A stretch of 64,000 nucleotides of DNA, taken from contig DOAQ01000012.1 of NCBI GenBank assembly GCA_003506435.1, positions 141,999 through 205,998 on the forward strand, written 5' to 3'. The stretch is from Prolixibacteraceae bacterium (GTDB lineage: Bacteria; Bacteroidota; Bacteroidia; Bacteroidales; Prolixibacteraceae). Positions within the stretch are counted from its first letter, which is position 1. The number at the start of each line of letters is the position of its first letter. Position numbers and translations under genes: made by a program. The notes below the pieces were generated by a model. That model was not told where the DNA came from and did not search any database. It saw only the letters and a list, made by a program, of their open reading frames with translations. Below are positions 1 through 8,372 of the stretch, piece after piece.

Positions 1-219
1 AAACTTTTGGATGCAGAAAAATCGGAAATGGAAAGGGATATTGATAATGAAAGAGAATCGAAAACTGCAATTGAAAAGTTTTTCAGTAACCCCGATCTTT
101 TTTTTCAGTATAAAAAGGATGTGCAAAAAAGCGACGAACAATTGCTCAGGAGTAATTATAAATTGGAACAGTATTACGATAAAAAATACAAAAACTACCT
201 GAATAAACTGGAAAAATAA
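1..219 (+). CDS. 3' end of an unidentified gene (partial)
   Basis: The frame is open from the first base of the window to a TAA at 217-219, so this is the last 72 residues of a longer protein. The visible part is highly charged and predicted helical, with many Lys, Glu and Asp and several Tyr, and ends KNYLNKLEK. No catalytic motif is visible. The next gene starts 2 bp later, so the two are probably cotranscribed. In many Bacteroidota a large DUF4175-type membrane protein precedes the ybeY/mnmG block, and this could be its C-terminus, but the visible residues do not prove it. Confidence 0.6.
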   Translation, partial: KLLDAEKSEMERDIDNERESKTAIEKFFSNPDLFFQYKKDVQKSDEQLLRSNYKLEQYYDKKYKNYLNKLEK

Positions 220-221
220 CT

Positions 222-638
222 TTGGAAAAATATTTAATTATACCATCACGAACGGAAAGCACCAATAAACTGGAGTTATTTTTGCAAGACTTTTTCGATG
301 AATTAAAATTGAAAAAAGATAATTTTTTTCATGTTCTTCTGAGTTTGTCTGAGTCGGTAAATAACAGTATTTCGCACGGAAATAAATTCAATGAAAATAA
401 AAATGTCATTATTTCGTGTTCATGGGAAAACGAAATACTTACCATAACTGTTGAAGATGAAGGAAACGGCTTCGAAATAAATGATATTAAAGATCCAACT
501 TTGCCTGAGAATATTTTTTCGGAGCAGGGGAGGGGTTTATTTTTAATTAGCAGGTTGACTGACGAATTCAGTTTTATTGAAAAAGGTAGAATAATGGAAT
601 TAAAATTTAAAATTAAAAGTGAGTATCAATTTTTATAA
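222..638 (+). CDS. RsbW-like ATP-binding protein (HATPase_c_2)
   Basis: A 138-residue single-domain GHKL ATPase of the anti-sigma regulatory type. The N box is SESVNNSISHGNK (about residues 43-55), the G1 box is VEDEGNGF (77-84), and the G2 region EQGRGLFLI (about 101-109) is followed by a short beta strand. RsbW/SpoIIAB relatives are serine kinases that act on STAS-domain antagonists or bind sigma factors; no such partner is nearby. The start codon is TTG 2 bp after the preceding stop, and the 3' end overlaps ybeY by 20 bp, so translation is probably coupled. In Bacteroidota this protein commonly sits beside ybeY. Its target here is unknown. Confidence 0.85.
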   Translation: MEKYLIIPSRTESTNKLELFLQDFFDELKLKKDNFFHVLLSLSESVNNSISHGNKFNENKNVIISCSWENEILTITVEDEGNGFEINDIKDPTLPENIFSEQGRGLFLISRLTDEFSFIEKGRIMELKFKIKSEYQFL

Positions 639-1041
639 AGAAGATTTTTCAGGCAGAATAATTGATCAGAAAAAAAGGAAAAACTGGATAAATTTTGCTA
701 TTGAAAAAGAAAAGTTCAAGTGTGGTGATTTGAGTTTCATTTTTTGTTTCGATGAATATTTGCTGAAAATTAATAAAGAGTATCTCAACCACGATTATTA
801 TACCGATATAATTACATTCAATTACGTGGAAGGAAATATAATTTCCGGTGACATTTTTATTAGTATTGATCGGGTTCGGGACAATGCTCAGCAATACGGT
901 GTTTCTTTTGAAAATGAATTGAGTCGGGTAATTATTCACGGAGTATTACATTTAATCGGATTTGATGATAAAGATGAATCTTCGCAGTCAATCATGAGAA
1001 TGAAGGAAGACGAGTATCTTTTGGAATTATCAAAGTTTTAA
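619..1041 (+). CDS. ybeY: Endoribonuclease YbeY, rRNA maturation factor
   Basis: A 140-residue UPF0054 family protein. YbeY is a single-strand-specific metallo-endoribonuclease that acts in 16S rRNA 3' maturation and late 70S quality control. The signature is HGVLHLIGFDDKDE near residues 107-120, with the two helical zinc ligands as HxxxH. The usual third His is replaced by Asp (GFDD instead of GYDH). The upstream substrate-side motif YYTDIITFNY matches the family TDVLSF motif. The start is GTG, inside the end of the preceding gene. Confidence 0.93.
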   Translation: MSINFYKEDFSGRIIDQKKRKNWINFAIEKEKFKCGDLSFIFCFDEYLLKINKEYLNHDYYTDIITFNYVEGNIISGDIFISIDRVRDNAQQYGVSFENELSRVIIHGVLHLIGFDDKDESSQSIMRMKEDEYLLELSKF

Positions 1042-1058
1042 AATTCAGATAATTAATG

Positions 1059-1066
1059 TAGTTTTG
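1059..1066 (+). promoter_or_regulatory. Candidate -7 box for mnmG
   Basis: TAGTTTTG matches the Bacteroidota -7 consensus TAnnTTTG at all fixed positions, 20 bp before the mnmG ATG. No clear -33 TTG lies at the usual spacing, so the call rests on the -7 element and its position. Confidence 0.4.
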
Positions 1067-1085
1067 CACCCTAATTTTTTTTGAA

Positions 1086-2963
1086 ATGTTACCGTATTAC
1101 GATGTTATAGTTGTTGGAGGGGGACACGCAGGATGTGAAGCGGCGGCAGCGGCGGCCAACTTGGGATCAAAAACTCTTTTGATCACGATGGACATGATGA
1201 AATATGCCCAAATGTCGTGCAATCCTGCTATTGGAGGCATAGCTAAAGGACAGATAGTCAGAGAAATAGATGCGTTGGGTGGATATATGGGTATTGTTAC
1301 CGATCGTACCACCATTCAATTTCGGATGCTAAATCGTTCAAAAGGGCCGGCAATGTGGAGCCCGCGTGCACAATGCGATCGTTTTAAATTCTCTGAATTT
1401 TGGCGTGATATTCTTGAAAATACTGAAAATTTGGATTTATGGCAGGACACTGTTGTAAATTTATTGATTGATAATAAACAAGTTAAAGGTGTTATTACTG
1501 GTGTTGGCGTTGAGTTTCAGGCTAGATCAGTTATTCTTACAAACGGTACTTTTTTAAACGGATTGATGCATATTGGTCGTAGTAAAATGAAGGGAGGCAG
1601 GATAGGAGAGAACGCTTCTTATTTTATTTCTGATCAATTGACTGATTTTGGTTTTAAAACCGGTCGGTTAAAAACCGGAACCCCGGTACGGATTGATGGA
1701 AGAACTATCGATTTTTCAAAACTAACAGAGCAGGAAAGTGATATTGATGTTTATAAGTTCTCGTATTTGCCAGATGAAAAATCAGAGTTAAAGAAACGCA
1801 GTTGCTGGATTACCTATACAAACGAAGAGGTTCATAAAGAACTGGAAGCAGGTTTTGATGACTCTCCTATGTATAATGGAACAATTCAAAGTATTGGTCC
1901 GCGTTATTGTCCCAGTATTGAATCAAAACTGGTCACATTTTCAGAAAAGACTCAACATCAGTTGTTTCTGGAGCCAGAGGGTCAAAAAACGATTGAATAT
2001 TATTTAAATGGTTTTTCTTCTTCCTTGCCATGGGATGTTCAGTTAAAAGCGATTCATAAGATTCAGGGTTTGGAAAATGCTAAAATTTTCAGACCGGGTT
2101 ATGCTATTGAGTATGACTACTTTGAACCAACACAGTTGCATCATACACTGGAAACCAAATTGATTTCGAACCTATATTTTGCCGGGCAAATTAATGGGAC
2201 TACCGGTTATGAGGAAGCAGGGGCACAAGGAATAATGGCCGGCATAAATGCACATCAAAAAGTGCATGGAAAAGATGAATTTATATTGCAACGCGATGAA
2301 GCTTATATTGGCGTTTTAATTGATGATTTGGTTACGAAAGGAGTTGATGAACCGTACCGGATGTTTACTTCCCGTGCTGAATACCGGATATTATTAAGAC
2401 AAGATGATGCAGATATTCGTTTAAGCAGAAAGTCCTTTGAGCTTGGTTTGGCACGAAAAGAAAGGATTGATTTACTCGAAGAGAAAGTTAAAATGCGTGA
2501 CGAAGTTTTTGAGTTTGTCAGGAACTTTTCAGTAAAGCCGGTTTTTGTCAATCATATTTTAGAAGAAAAAGGTACAACACCTTTAAAACAGGGAGTGAAG
2601 CTAATTGACATAATTTTAAGGCCGCAAATTTCGATTTTCGATTTGGTAAATGATATTACACCGTTTAAAAAGTTTCTAAAAGCAATTCCGGAAAATAGGT
2701 TTTATGAGATTCTGGAATCTGTTGAAATTTTGATAAAATATTCTGGTTATATTGAAAGGGAAAAGAATATTGCTGATAAGTATAGTCGGCTGGAAAATAT
2801 TAATATTGATGGGAAGTTCGATTATGCTTCAATTAAGTCAATTTCGACAGAAGCACGACAAAAGCTTACAAAACATCAACCGAAGACAATTGGTCAGGCT
2901 AGTCGGATATCCGGAGTTAGTCCTGCCGATATAAATGTTTTGTTGGTACTAATGGGACGTTAG
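1086..2963 (+). CDS. mnmG: tRNA uridine-5-carboxymethylaminomethyl modification enzyme MnmG (GidA)
   Basis: A 625-residue FAD-dependent enzyme. With MnmE it installs the cmnm5 group on U34 of tRNAs that read NNA/NNG codons. The N-terminal dinucleotide-binding motif is VVGGGHAGCEA (9-19), followed by the conserved SCNPAIGG (44-51). A second FAD-binding segment NLYFAGQINGTTGYEEAGAQG lies in the middle, and the helical C-terminal MnmE/tRNA-binding region ends GVSPADINVLLVLMGR. Length and motif order are normal for the family. The gene ends in TAG, followed immediately by a parS-like palindrome and then a terminator hairpin. mnmG is often close to oriC. Confidence 0.98.
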   Translation: MLPYYDVIVVGGGHAGCEAAAAAANLGSKTLLITMDMMKYAQMSCNPAIGGIAKGQIVREIDALGGYMGIVTDRTTIQFRMLNRSKGPAMWSPRAQCDRFKFSEFWRDILENTENLDLWQDTVVNLLIDNKQVKGVITGVGVEFQARSVILTNGTFLNGLMHIGRSKMKGGRIGENASYFISDQLTDFGFKTGRLKTGTPVRIDGRTIDFSKLTEQESDIDVYKFSYLPDEKSELKKRSCWITYTNEEVHKELEAGFDDSPMYNGTIQSIGPRYCPSIESKLVTFSEKTQHQLFLEPEGQKTIEYYLNGFSSSLPWDVQLKAIHKIQGLENAKIFRPGYAIEYDYFEPTQLHHTLETKLISNLYFAGQINGTTGYEEAGAQGIMAGINAHQKVHGKDEFILQRDEAYIGVLIDDLVTKGVDEPYRMFTSRAEYRILLRQDDADIRLSRKSFELGLARKERIDLLEEKVKMRDEVFEFVRNFSVKPVFVNHILEEKGTTPLKQGVKLIDIILRPQISIFDLVNDITPFKKFLKAIPENRFYEILESVEILIKYSGYIEREKNIADKYSRLENINIDGKFDYASIKSISTEARQKLTKHQPKTIGQASRISGVSPADINVLLVLMGR

Positions 2964-2979
2964 TGTTCCACGTGGAACA
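2964..2979. promoter_or_regulatory. parS-like ParB binding site
   Basis: TGTTCCACGTGGAACA is a perfect 16-bp palindrome, 18 bp counting the flanking G and C. It is one of the recognised variants of the bacterial parS consensus TGTTTCACGTGAAACA. It starts at the first base after the mnmG stop codon and lies before the mnmG terminator. parS sites are bound by ParB and typically cluster near oriC, where mnmG is also often found. No parA/parB gene is inside the window. Confidence 0.8.
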
Positions 2980-2989
2980 CCAGTAAAAG

Positions 2990-3032
2990 AAAGACGGAAA
3001 AAGGAAAAACAATTGAACTTTTTTCCGTCTTT
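2990..3032 (+). terminator. Terminator after mnmG
   Basis: A 13-bp perfect stem (AAAGACGGAAAAA paired with TTTTTCCGTCTTT) has a 17-nt loop and a T-rich 3' side. It lies 27 bp after the mnmG stop. Its 3' arm overlaps the -33 to -7 spacer of the ade promoter candidate. Confidence 0.65.
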
Positions 3033-3043
3033 TTATATCTTTA
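3013..3043 (+). promoter_or_regulatory. Candidate ade promoter
   Basis: TTG at 3013-3015, a 20-bp spacer, then TATCTTTA at 3036-3043 (7 of 8 against TAnnTTTG plus spacing rules). Transcription would start near 3050. This argues that ade begins at the ATG at 3074 rather than the ATG at 3047. Confidence 0.4.
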
Positions 3044-3073
3044 TTAATGCAATTGACCCTTAATAGTTTAATA

Positions 3074-4708
3074 ATGGAAACAAAATATCAAGGTATTGTT
3101 GTTGATGTCATCAATCGGCGGCAATTTAAAGGCGAAGTAATTGTAAAAAATGGTAAAATTGATTCGATCCGGGCTTGCGAACACGAATGTACAAATTACA
3201 TTCTTCCTGGCTTTGTTGATGCACATGTGCATATTGAAAGTTCCATGACGGTTCCATCTTCGTTTGCGCGAATGGTGGTTTCACGTGGAACGGTTGCGGT
3301 GGTGAGCGATCCACATGAAATTGCAAATGTAATGGGAGTGGAGGGTATTGATTTTATGATTGAAAATGCACGAAGTGTTCCTTTGAAAATATATTTTGGA
3401 GTTCCATCCTGCGTTCCGGCAACACCTTTCGAATCCGCAGGTTGTATTTTGGATGAAACAGAGGTTGATCGTTTATTAGCAAGGAATGATCTTTATTTCC
3501 TTTCAGAGATGATGAATTTCCCAGGCGTAATTTATGGTTTCCCGGATGTAATGAGTAAAATAGAATCGGCTCGGAAATACAATAAATTGATTGATGGTCA
3601 TGCTCCGGGTCTGAGAGGCGATGATTTAAAAAAATATGTAAAGGCTGGGATTTCTACCGATCACGAGTGCTTCTCGTACGATGAAGCTGTTGAGAAAATA
3701 CAGATGGGAATGAATATTCTGATTAGGGAAGGAAGCGCGGCTAAAAATTTTGATGAGTTGTATCCATTGATTGATGAATATCCGGATCAGGTAATGTTGT
3801 GTACCGACGATTCGCATCCGGACACACTTTTAGAAGAAGGCCATATCGACAAACTGATAAAAAAAGGTCTTGAAAAAGGAGTTAATCTTTATAACTTACT
3901 AAAAGCAGCAGTTGTAAATCCGGTGAATCATTATAAACTGAATGTTGGTTTGTTGCAGAAAGGCGATCCTGCTGATTTTATTATTGTTGAAGATTTAAAA
4001 AATTTCAAGCTATTGCAAACCATTATTGACGGTATTCCTGTTTATGGAAACAGTGAAGTGTTATTTGCCGAAACCAAATCCAAAACAATCAATGTTTTTA
4101 ACCGGAAAAAAATAAATACAGATGATTTAAAACTGGAAACTAAGCCGGGGCGAATTAGGGTTATTACAGTTACCGATGGAGAGCTTATAACAGGACAGGA
4201 ATTACATGAGCCATTGGTGAAAAATGGGAGTCTTGTATCGGATACCGATCGTGATATTTTGAAATTAGTTGTGATGAGCCGGTATAAAAATGAGCCGGTT
4301 CAGGTTGGATTTATTAAAAACATTGGACTAAAAAAAGGGGCAATTGCAAGCAGCATCGCTCATGATAGTCACAATATTATTGCGGTTGGCGTGTCCGATG
4401 CCGACATTGTTTCGGTTGTAAATAAACTGATCGAAAACAAAGGCGGAATTGTGGTTGGAGACGCCGATGAACAACTGGCTTTGGAATTGGAAATTGCCGG
4501 TTTAATGACTCGTAAAAAAGGGGAGGAAGTTGCAGCATTGTACAATCAATTGATTGTACGCTCAAGAGAATTTGGTTCCCGGTTATCATCGCCGTTTATG
4601 ACTATCGCATTTATGTCGTTATTGGTAATCCCAAAGCTAAAACTTGGAGATAAAGGTTTATTCGATGTGGATAAGTTTGATTTTGTTGAAGTATTTGTGA
4701 AAGAATGA
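3074..4708 (+). CDS. ade: Adenine deaminase
   Basis: A 544-residue amidohydrolase of the Ade/AdeC family that converts adenine to hypoxanthine in purine salvage. Metal-binding and catalytic motifs are DAHVHIESS, VVSDPHEIANV, IDGHAPGL, STDHECFS and CTDDSHPD, in family order. The C-terminal adenine deaminase domain carries GAIASSIAHDSHNIIAVG and the GGIVV segment. The ATG at 3074 is preferred because the candidate promoter places the RNA start after the earlier in-frame ATG (3047). The gene overlaps uvrC by 4 bp (ATGA), so the two are translationally coupled. Confidence 0.95.
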   Translation: METKYQGIVVDVINRRQFKGEVIVKNGKIDSIRACEHECTNYILPGFVDAHVHIESSMTVPSSFARMVVSRGTVAVVSDPHEIANVMGVEGIDFMIENARSVPLKIYFGVPSCVPATPFESAGCILDETEVDRLLARNDLYFLSEMMNFPGVIYGFPDVMSKIESARKYNKLIDGHAPGLRGDDLKKYVKAGISTDHECFSYDEAVEKIQMGMNILIREGSAAKNFDELYPLIDEYPDQVMLCTDDSHPDTLLEEGHIDKLIKKGLEKGVNLYNLLKAAVVNPVNHYKLNVGLLQKGDPADFIIVEDLKNFKLLQTIIDGIPVYGNSEVLFAETKSKTINVFNRKKINTDDLKLETKPGRIRVITVTDGELITGQELHEPLVKNGSLVSDTDRDILKLVVMSRYKNEPVQVGFIKNIGLKKGAIASSIAHDSHNIIAVGVSDADIVSVVNKLIENKGGIVVGDADEQLALELEIAGLMTRKKGEEVAALYNQLIVRSREFGSRLSSPFMTIAFMSLLVIPKLKLGDKGLFDVDKFDFVEVFVKE

Positions 4709-6543
4709 AACAAAATTTTGGTGTAAATAAAAACAGAGATTATCTAAAGTCATTGATTTCAATACTTCCGGATATGCCGGGGATTTATCAGTATTTCGAT
4801 AATGCCGGAAAAATTATTTACATAGGAAAAGCAAAAAACCTAAAAAAGAGAGTTTCATCTTATTTCACGAAAGTACAGGAAAACCGCAAAACAGCTTTGC
4901 TGGTTCGCAATATTGCCGATATAAAGCACATGATTGTGGAAACCGAAGAAGACGCTCTTTTGCTGGAAAATAATCTGATTAAAAAATACAAGCCTCGCTA
5001 CAATGTACTTTTAAAGGACGATAAAACGTATCCGTGGATTGTTGTAAAGGACGAACGTTTTCCTCGGGTTTTTCAAACCCGTAATATTGTCAGGGATGGA
5101 TCTGCCTATTTTGGCCCGTACACATCGGTTTTAACCGTTCGCACATTACTTGGATTGTTTCGCAAACTTTACAAACTAAGGACTTGTAATTTTAACCTGT
5201 CGGAAGAGAATGTAAAAAACAGGAAGTACAAAATTTGTTTGGAATATCACATCGGAAATTGTTTAGGTCCCTGTGAGGGAAAAATAGATACTGATTTTTA
5301 CAATCAAAATATCGATCAGATTCGGGATATTTTGAAAGGAAATATTTCAGGAGTAATAAAATATCTGAAGGAATTAATGAAACAATTTGCTGATGAATAC
5401 AAATTTGAAGAGGCAAATGAGATAAAAGAAAAACTGATTTCGCTTGAAAAGTTTCAAAGCAGGTCAACTGTTGTTAGTTCAACTATTACCGATGTGGATA
5501 TTTTCAGTATTGATGAGGATAAAAATTTTGGGTTCGTAAATTACCTGAAAGTTATAAAAGGGGCTATTGTGCAAACCTACACAATGGAAATAAAAAAGAG
5601 CCTCGACGAATCGAAACAGGAGCTTTTGGAGTATGCCATTGTCGATATTCGCCAGAAAATATTCAGCAATGCAAAGGAAATTCTGGTTCCGATGGGACTT
5701 GATATTTCACTTGAAAATGTAAAATTTCGTGTTCCGCAGAAAGGAGACAAGAAAAAACTTTTGGAATTATCGGAGCGAAATGCGAAATACTATCGACTCG
5801 AAAAAGAAAAGCAAACGGTTATTTCGAGATCACAAAAAAGCACCGAACGAATTTTAGAAACTCTTAAAAAAGACCTTCATCTGAATGAGTTTCCAACCCA
5901 TATCGAATGTTTTGATAACAGTAATTTGCAGGGAACAAATCCGGTGGCAGCATGTGTTGTATTCCGAAATACCAAACCATCAAAAAAGGAATACCGGCAT
6001 TTCAATGTGAAATCGGTTGAAGGGCCGAATGATTTTGCTTCGATGGAGGAAATTGTTTTCCGAAGATACCGGCGGTTGATTGATGAACAAAAATCGCTTC
6101 CGCAATTGATTGTTATTGATGGCGGAAAAGGCCAGTTGGGTGCAGCTTTGTCGGCATTGGAAAAATTGGAGCTTCGCGGAAAAATTACAATCATCGGCAT
6201 TGCAAAGCGATTGGAAGAAATTTATTTCCCCGGAGATTCGGTTCCGCTCTATCTGGATAAAAATTCAGAATCGTTAAAAGTAATTCAACAATTGCGGGAC
6301 GAGGCTCACCGTTTTGGAATCAGTTTTCATCGTGATAAACGATCGAAAGAATTTATAAAATCGGAATTGGAAACGATTAAAGGAGTCGGAAAGGTGACGA
6401 TTGAACTGCTTTTGAAGAAATTTAAAAGTGTTGAGAACCTGAAAAAACAGTCCTTCCGTGCGGTAGCCGATGAAATAGGCGATTCTAGGGCGCTTATTAT
6501 CTTTGATTATTTTAAATTAAGTAACAGTAAATCAAATCAATAA
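4705..6543 (+). CDS. uvrC: Excinuclease ABC subunit C
   Basis: A 612-residue nucleotide excision repair nuclease that makes both incisions with UvrB bound to damaged DNA. It has an N-terminal GIY-YIG nuclease domain (MPGIYQYFD...IIYIGKAKNLKKRV, about 24-50). A UVR helical hairpin that binds UvrB follows (about 205-240), then the RNase H-like domain with ECFDNSNLQGTNPVA and VIDGGKGQLGAA. A C-terminal helix-hairpin-helix motif contains IKGVGKVTIELLLKKF. Length is normal. The start overlaps the ade stop. The following 49 bp before convergent rsgA contain only a weak 5-bp hairpin. Confidence 0.97.
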   Translation: MKQNFGVNKNRDYLKSLISILPDMPGIYQYFDNAGKIIYIGKAKNLKKRVSSYFTKVQENRKTALLVRNIADIKHMIVETEEDALLLENNLIKKYKPRYNVLLKDDKTYPWIVVKDERFPRVFQTRNIVRDGSAYFGPYTSVLTVRTLLGLFRKLYKLRTCNFNLSEENVKNRKYKICLEYHIGNCLGPCEGKIDTDFYNQNIDQIRDILKGNISGVIKYLKELMKQFADEYKFEEANEIKEKLISLEKFQSRSTVVSSTITDVDIFSIDEDKNFGFVNYLKVIKGAIVQTYTMEIKKSLDESKQELLEYAIVDIRQKIFSNAKEILVPMGLDISLENVKFRVPQKGDKKKLLELSERNAKYYRLEKEKQTVISRSQKSTERILETLKKDLHLNEFPTHIECFDNSNLQGTNPVAACVVFRNTKPSKKEYRHFNVKSVEGPNDFASMEEIVFRRYRRLIDEQKSLPQLIVIDGGKGQLGAALSALEKLELRGKITIIGIAKRLEEIYFPGDSVPLYLDKNSESLKVIQQLRDEAHRFGISFHRDKRSKEFIKSELETIKGVGKVTIELLLKKFKSVENLKKQSFRAVADEIGDSRALIIFDYFKLSNSKSNQ

Positions 6544-6592
6544 GTCTGCTAAATCAACTAAAAGTTAGTTCTAGTTTTAATTGCCATCCAGA

Positions 6593-7525
6593 TCAGTTTC
6601 TGTACTTTTCATCGTCTTCCAGTAATCCGAGATAAGAAACATAGCGGCTTTTTGCAATTTTACCTTCTGCAACAGCATTTTTTACGGCGCAACCCGGTTC
6701 ATGGGTATGCGAGCAATTATAGTATTGGCAGCCGTCGAGTAATTTAAACATTTCAGGAAAATAATGCGAAATTTCCCAGCTTTCCATTTCCAGCATTCCG
6801 AAACCTTTAATTCCGGGAGTGTCGATAATAAATCCGCCAAAGTCAAGTTCGAACATTTCAGAGAATGTTGTGGTGTGTTTTCCTGAAAAATGAGAATCTG
6901 AAATTTCTTTTGTTTTTAAGTTCAGTCCTGGCTGAATGGTATTGATAATTGTTGATTTTCCAACTCCGGAATGACCTGAAAAAACATTGGTTTTGTTTTT
7001 CATCAATTCCTGAAGTTCATCAATTCCTATATTTTTTCTTGCCGAAATTTTCAAACACCTGTAGCCAATTTCAGAATAAACCGAAATAAGCGATTCCATG
7101 TGCTCGGTTTGGGTTTGTGAATATCGATCTATCTTATTGAAAATCAAAATACAAGATATTCTGTATGCTTCTGCAGAAGCTAAAAAACGATCGATAAAAG
7201 TGGAAGTGGTAACCGGAAAATTTACAGTAACAACCAAAAAAGCCTGATCAATATTGGAAGCAATAATATGAGATTGTTTCGACAGGTTTGTCGATTTGCG
7301 AATGATGTAGTTCTTTCGTTCTATAATATTGGTAATCAGTCCAGTTTGCGCATCGTTTTCTTCTGAAATTGAAAATTCAACATGATCGCCAACTGCAACA
7401 GGATTGGTACTTTTGATATCCTGAATCCTGAATTTACCTTTTATCTTACAGTTGATCAATTCGTTATCTTCTGATTTCACGGTAAACCAGCTCCCTGTTG
7501 ATTTTATGACAATTCCTTTTTTCAA
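6593..7525 (-). CDS. rsgA: Ribosome small subunit-dependent GTPase RsgA
   Basis: A 310-residue circularly permuted GTPase that checks and matures the 30S subunit. An N-terminal OB-fold (1-75) precedes G4 NKID (130-133), G1 GHSGVGKS (184-191) and G3 DTPG (235-238), the permuted order typical of RsgA/YjeQ. The C-terminal zinc knuckle has C266, C271, H273 and C279. It is convergent with uvrC and divergent from exonuclease III. Confidence 0.96.
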   Translation of the reverse strand: MKKGIVIKSTGSWFTVKSEDNELINCKIKGKFRIQDIKSTNPVAVGDHVEFSISEENDAQTGLITNIIERKNYIIRKSTNLSKQSHIIASNIDQAFLVVTVNFPVTTSTFIDRFLASAEAYRISCILIFNKIDRYSQTQTEHMESLISVYSEIGYRCLKISARKNIGIDELQELMKNKTNVFSGHSGVGKSTIINTIQPGLNLKTKEISDSHFSGKHTTTFSEMFELDFGGFIIDTPGIKGFGMLEMESWEISHYFPEMFKLLDGCQYYNCSHTHEPGCAVKNAVAEGKIAKSRYVSYLGLLEDDEKYRN

Positions 7526-7579
7526 AATGGCGGGGTATTAATAAAACAAATTGATTATCTTTTCGCTTATATTATAAAT

Positions 7580-7587
7580 CAAAAGTA
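7580..7587 (-). promoter_or_regulatory. Candidate -7 box for rsgA
   Basis: On the minus strand TACTTTTG matches TAnnTTTG exactly, 55 bp before the rsgA start. No TTG was found at -33, so the evidence is limited to the -7 match in the 71-bp divergent intergenic region. Confidence 0.3.
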
Positions 7588-7596
7588 AGAAAAATT

Positions 7597-8364
7597 GTGA
7601 AACGAATTATTTCATATAATGTAAATGGGATCCGTGCTGCTGCAGGAAAGGGTCTTTTGAATTGGGTAAAACAAGTTGATCCCGATATTTTGTGTATTCA
7701 GGAAACGAAGGCACAACCCGGACAAATGCACGAGGCAGAGTTTGAAAGGCTTGGTTATCAGATTTATGCGTTTTCGGCAGAGAAAAAAGGCTACAGTGGT
7801 GTGGCAATTATATGTAAGGAAAAGCCCGATCATGTTGAGTATGGTATGGACAATCCGAAATACGATATTGAGGGTCGTGTTATCCGTGCCGATTTTGGCG
7901 AATGGTCGGTCATCAATGCGTATTTTCCGTCGGGGACGACCGGAGGTATCCGGCAGGAGTATAAAATGGATTTTTTGTCTGATTTTCACAAATACCTTCA
8001 GCAGTTAAGAAAAAAGCGCCCGAATTTGGTGATTGCAGGCGATTACAATATTTGTCGTCTGTGGATCGATATTCATAACCCTGAAAAACAGCAAGATACA
8101 TCTGGTTTTTTGCCGGAAGAAAGAGAGTGGTTCCAGCAATTTGTTGATGATGGTTTTGTGGATAGTTTCCGAAAATTCAATCCGGAACCACATCAGTATT
8201 CGTGGTGGAGCTACCGTGCCGGGGCAAGGGCCAACAATAAGGGATGGCGTATTGATTACCATATTGCTACTGCCGAAATGGAAAATAAACTTTTAGCTGG
8301 ATCAATTTTTCCCGATGCGGTTCATTCCGATCATTGTCCGGTAATGGTAGAAGTTGATTATTGA
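7597..8364 (+). CDS. xth: Exodeoxyribonuclease III (AP endonuclease)
   Basis: A 255-residue ExoIII/APE1-family enzyme for base excision repair, which incises abasic sites and trims 3' blocks. Active-site landmarks are N8/N10 in SYNVNG, E36 in CIQETK, the AGDYNICR motif, and the C-terminal SDHCPV catalytic His. The sequence W(R)IDYH before it contributes the family Asp. The start is GTG, preceded by AAGTAAGA. The gene converges with threonine dehydrogenase with only 8 bp between stops and no visible terminator. Confidence 0.95.
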   Translation: MKRIISYNVNGIRAAAGKGLLNWVKQVDPDILCIQETKAQPGQMHEAEFERLGYQIYAFSAEKKGYSGVAIICKEKPDHVEYGMDNPKYDIEGRVIRADFGEWSVINAYFPSGTTGGIRQEYKMDFLSDFHKYLQQLRKKRPNLVIAGDYNICRLWIDIHNPEKQQDTSGFLPEEREWFQQFVDDGFVDSFRKFNPEPHQYSWWSYRAGARANNKGWRIDYHIATAEMENKLLAGSIFPDAVHSDHCPVMVEVDY

Positions 8365-8372
8365 AGACGAGT

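Noticed and set aside
6556..6570. AACTA/TAGTT hairpin between uvrC and rsgA as terminator
   Set aside because: Only five A/T-rich pairs; too weak to call.
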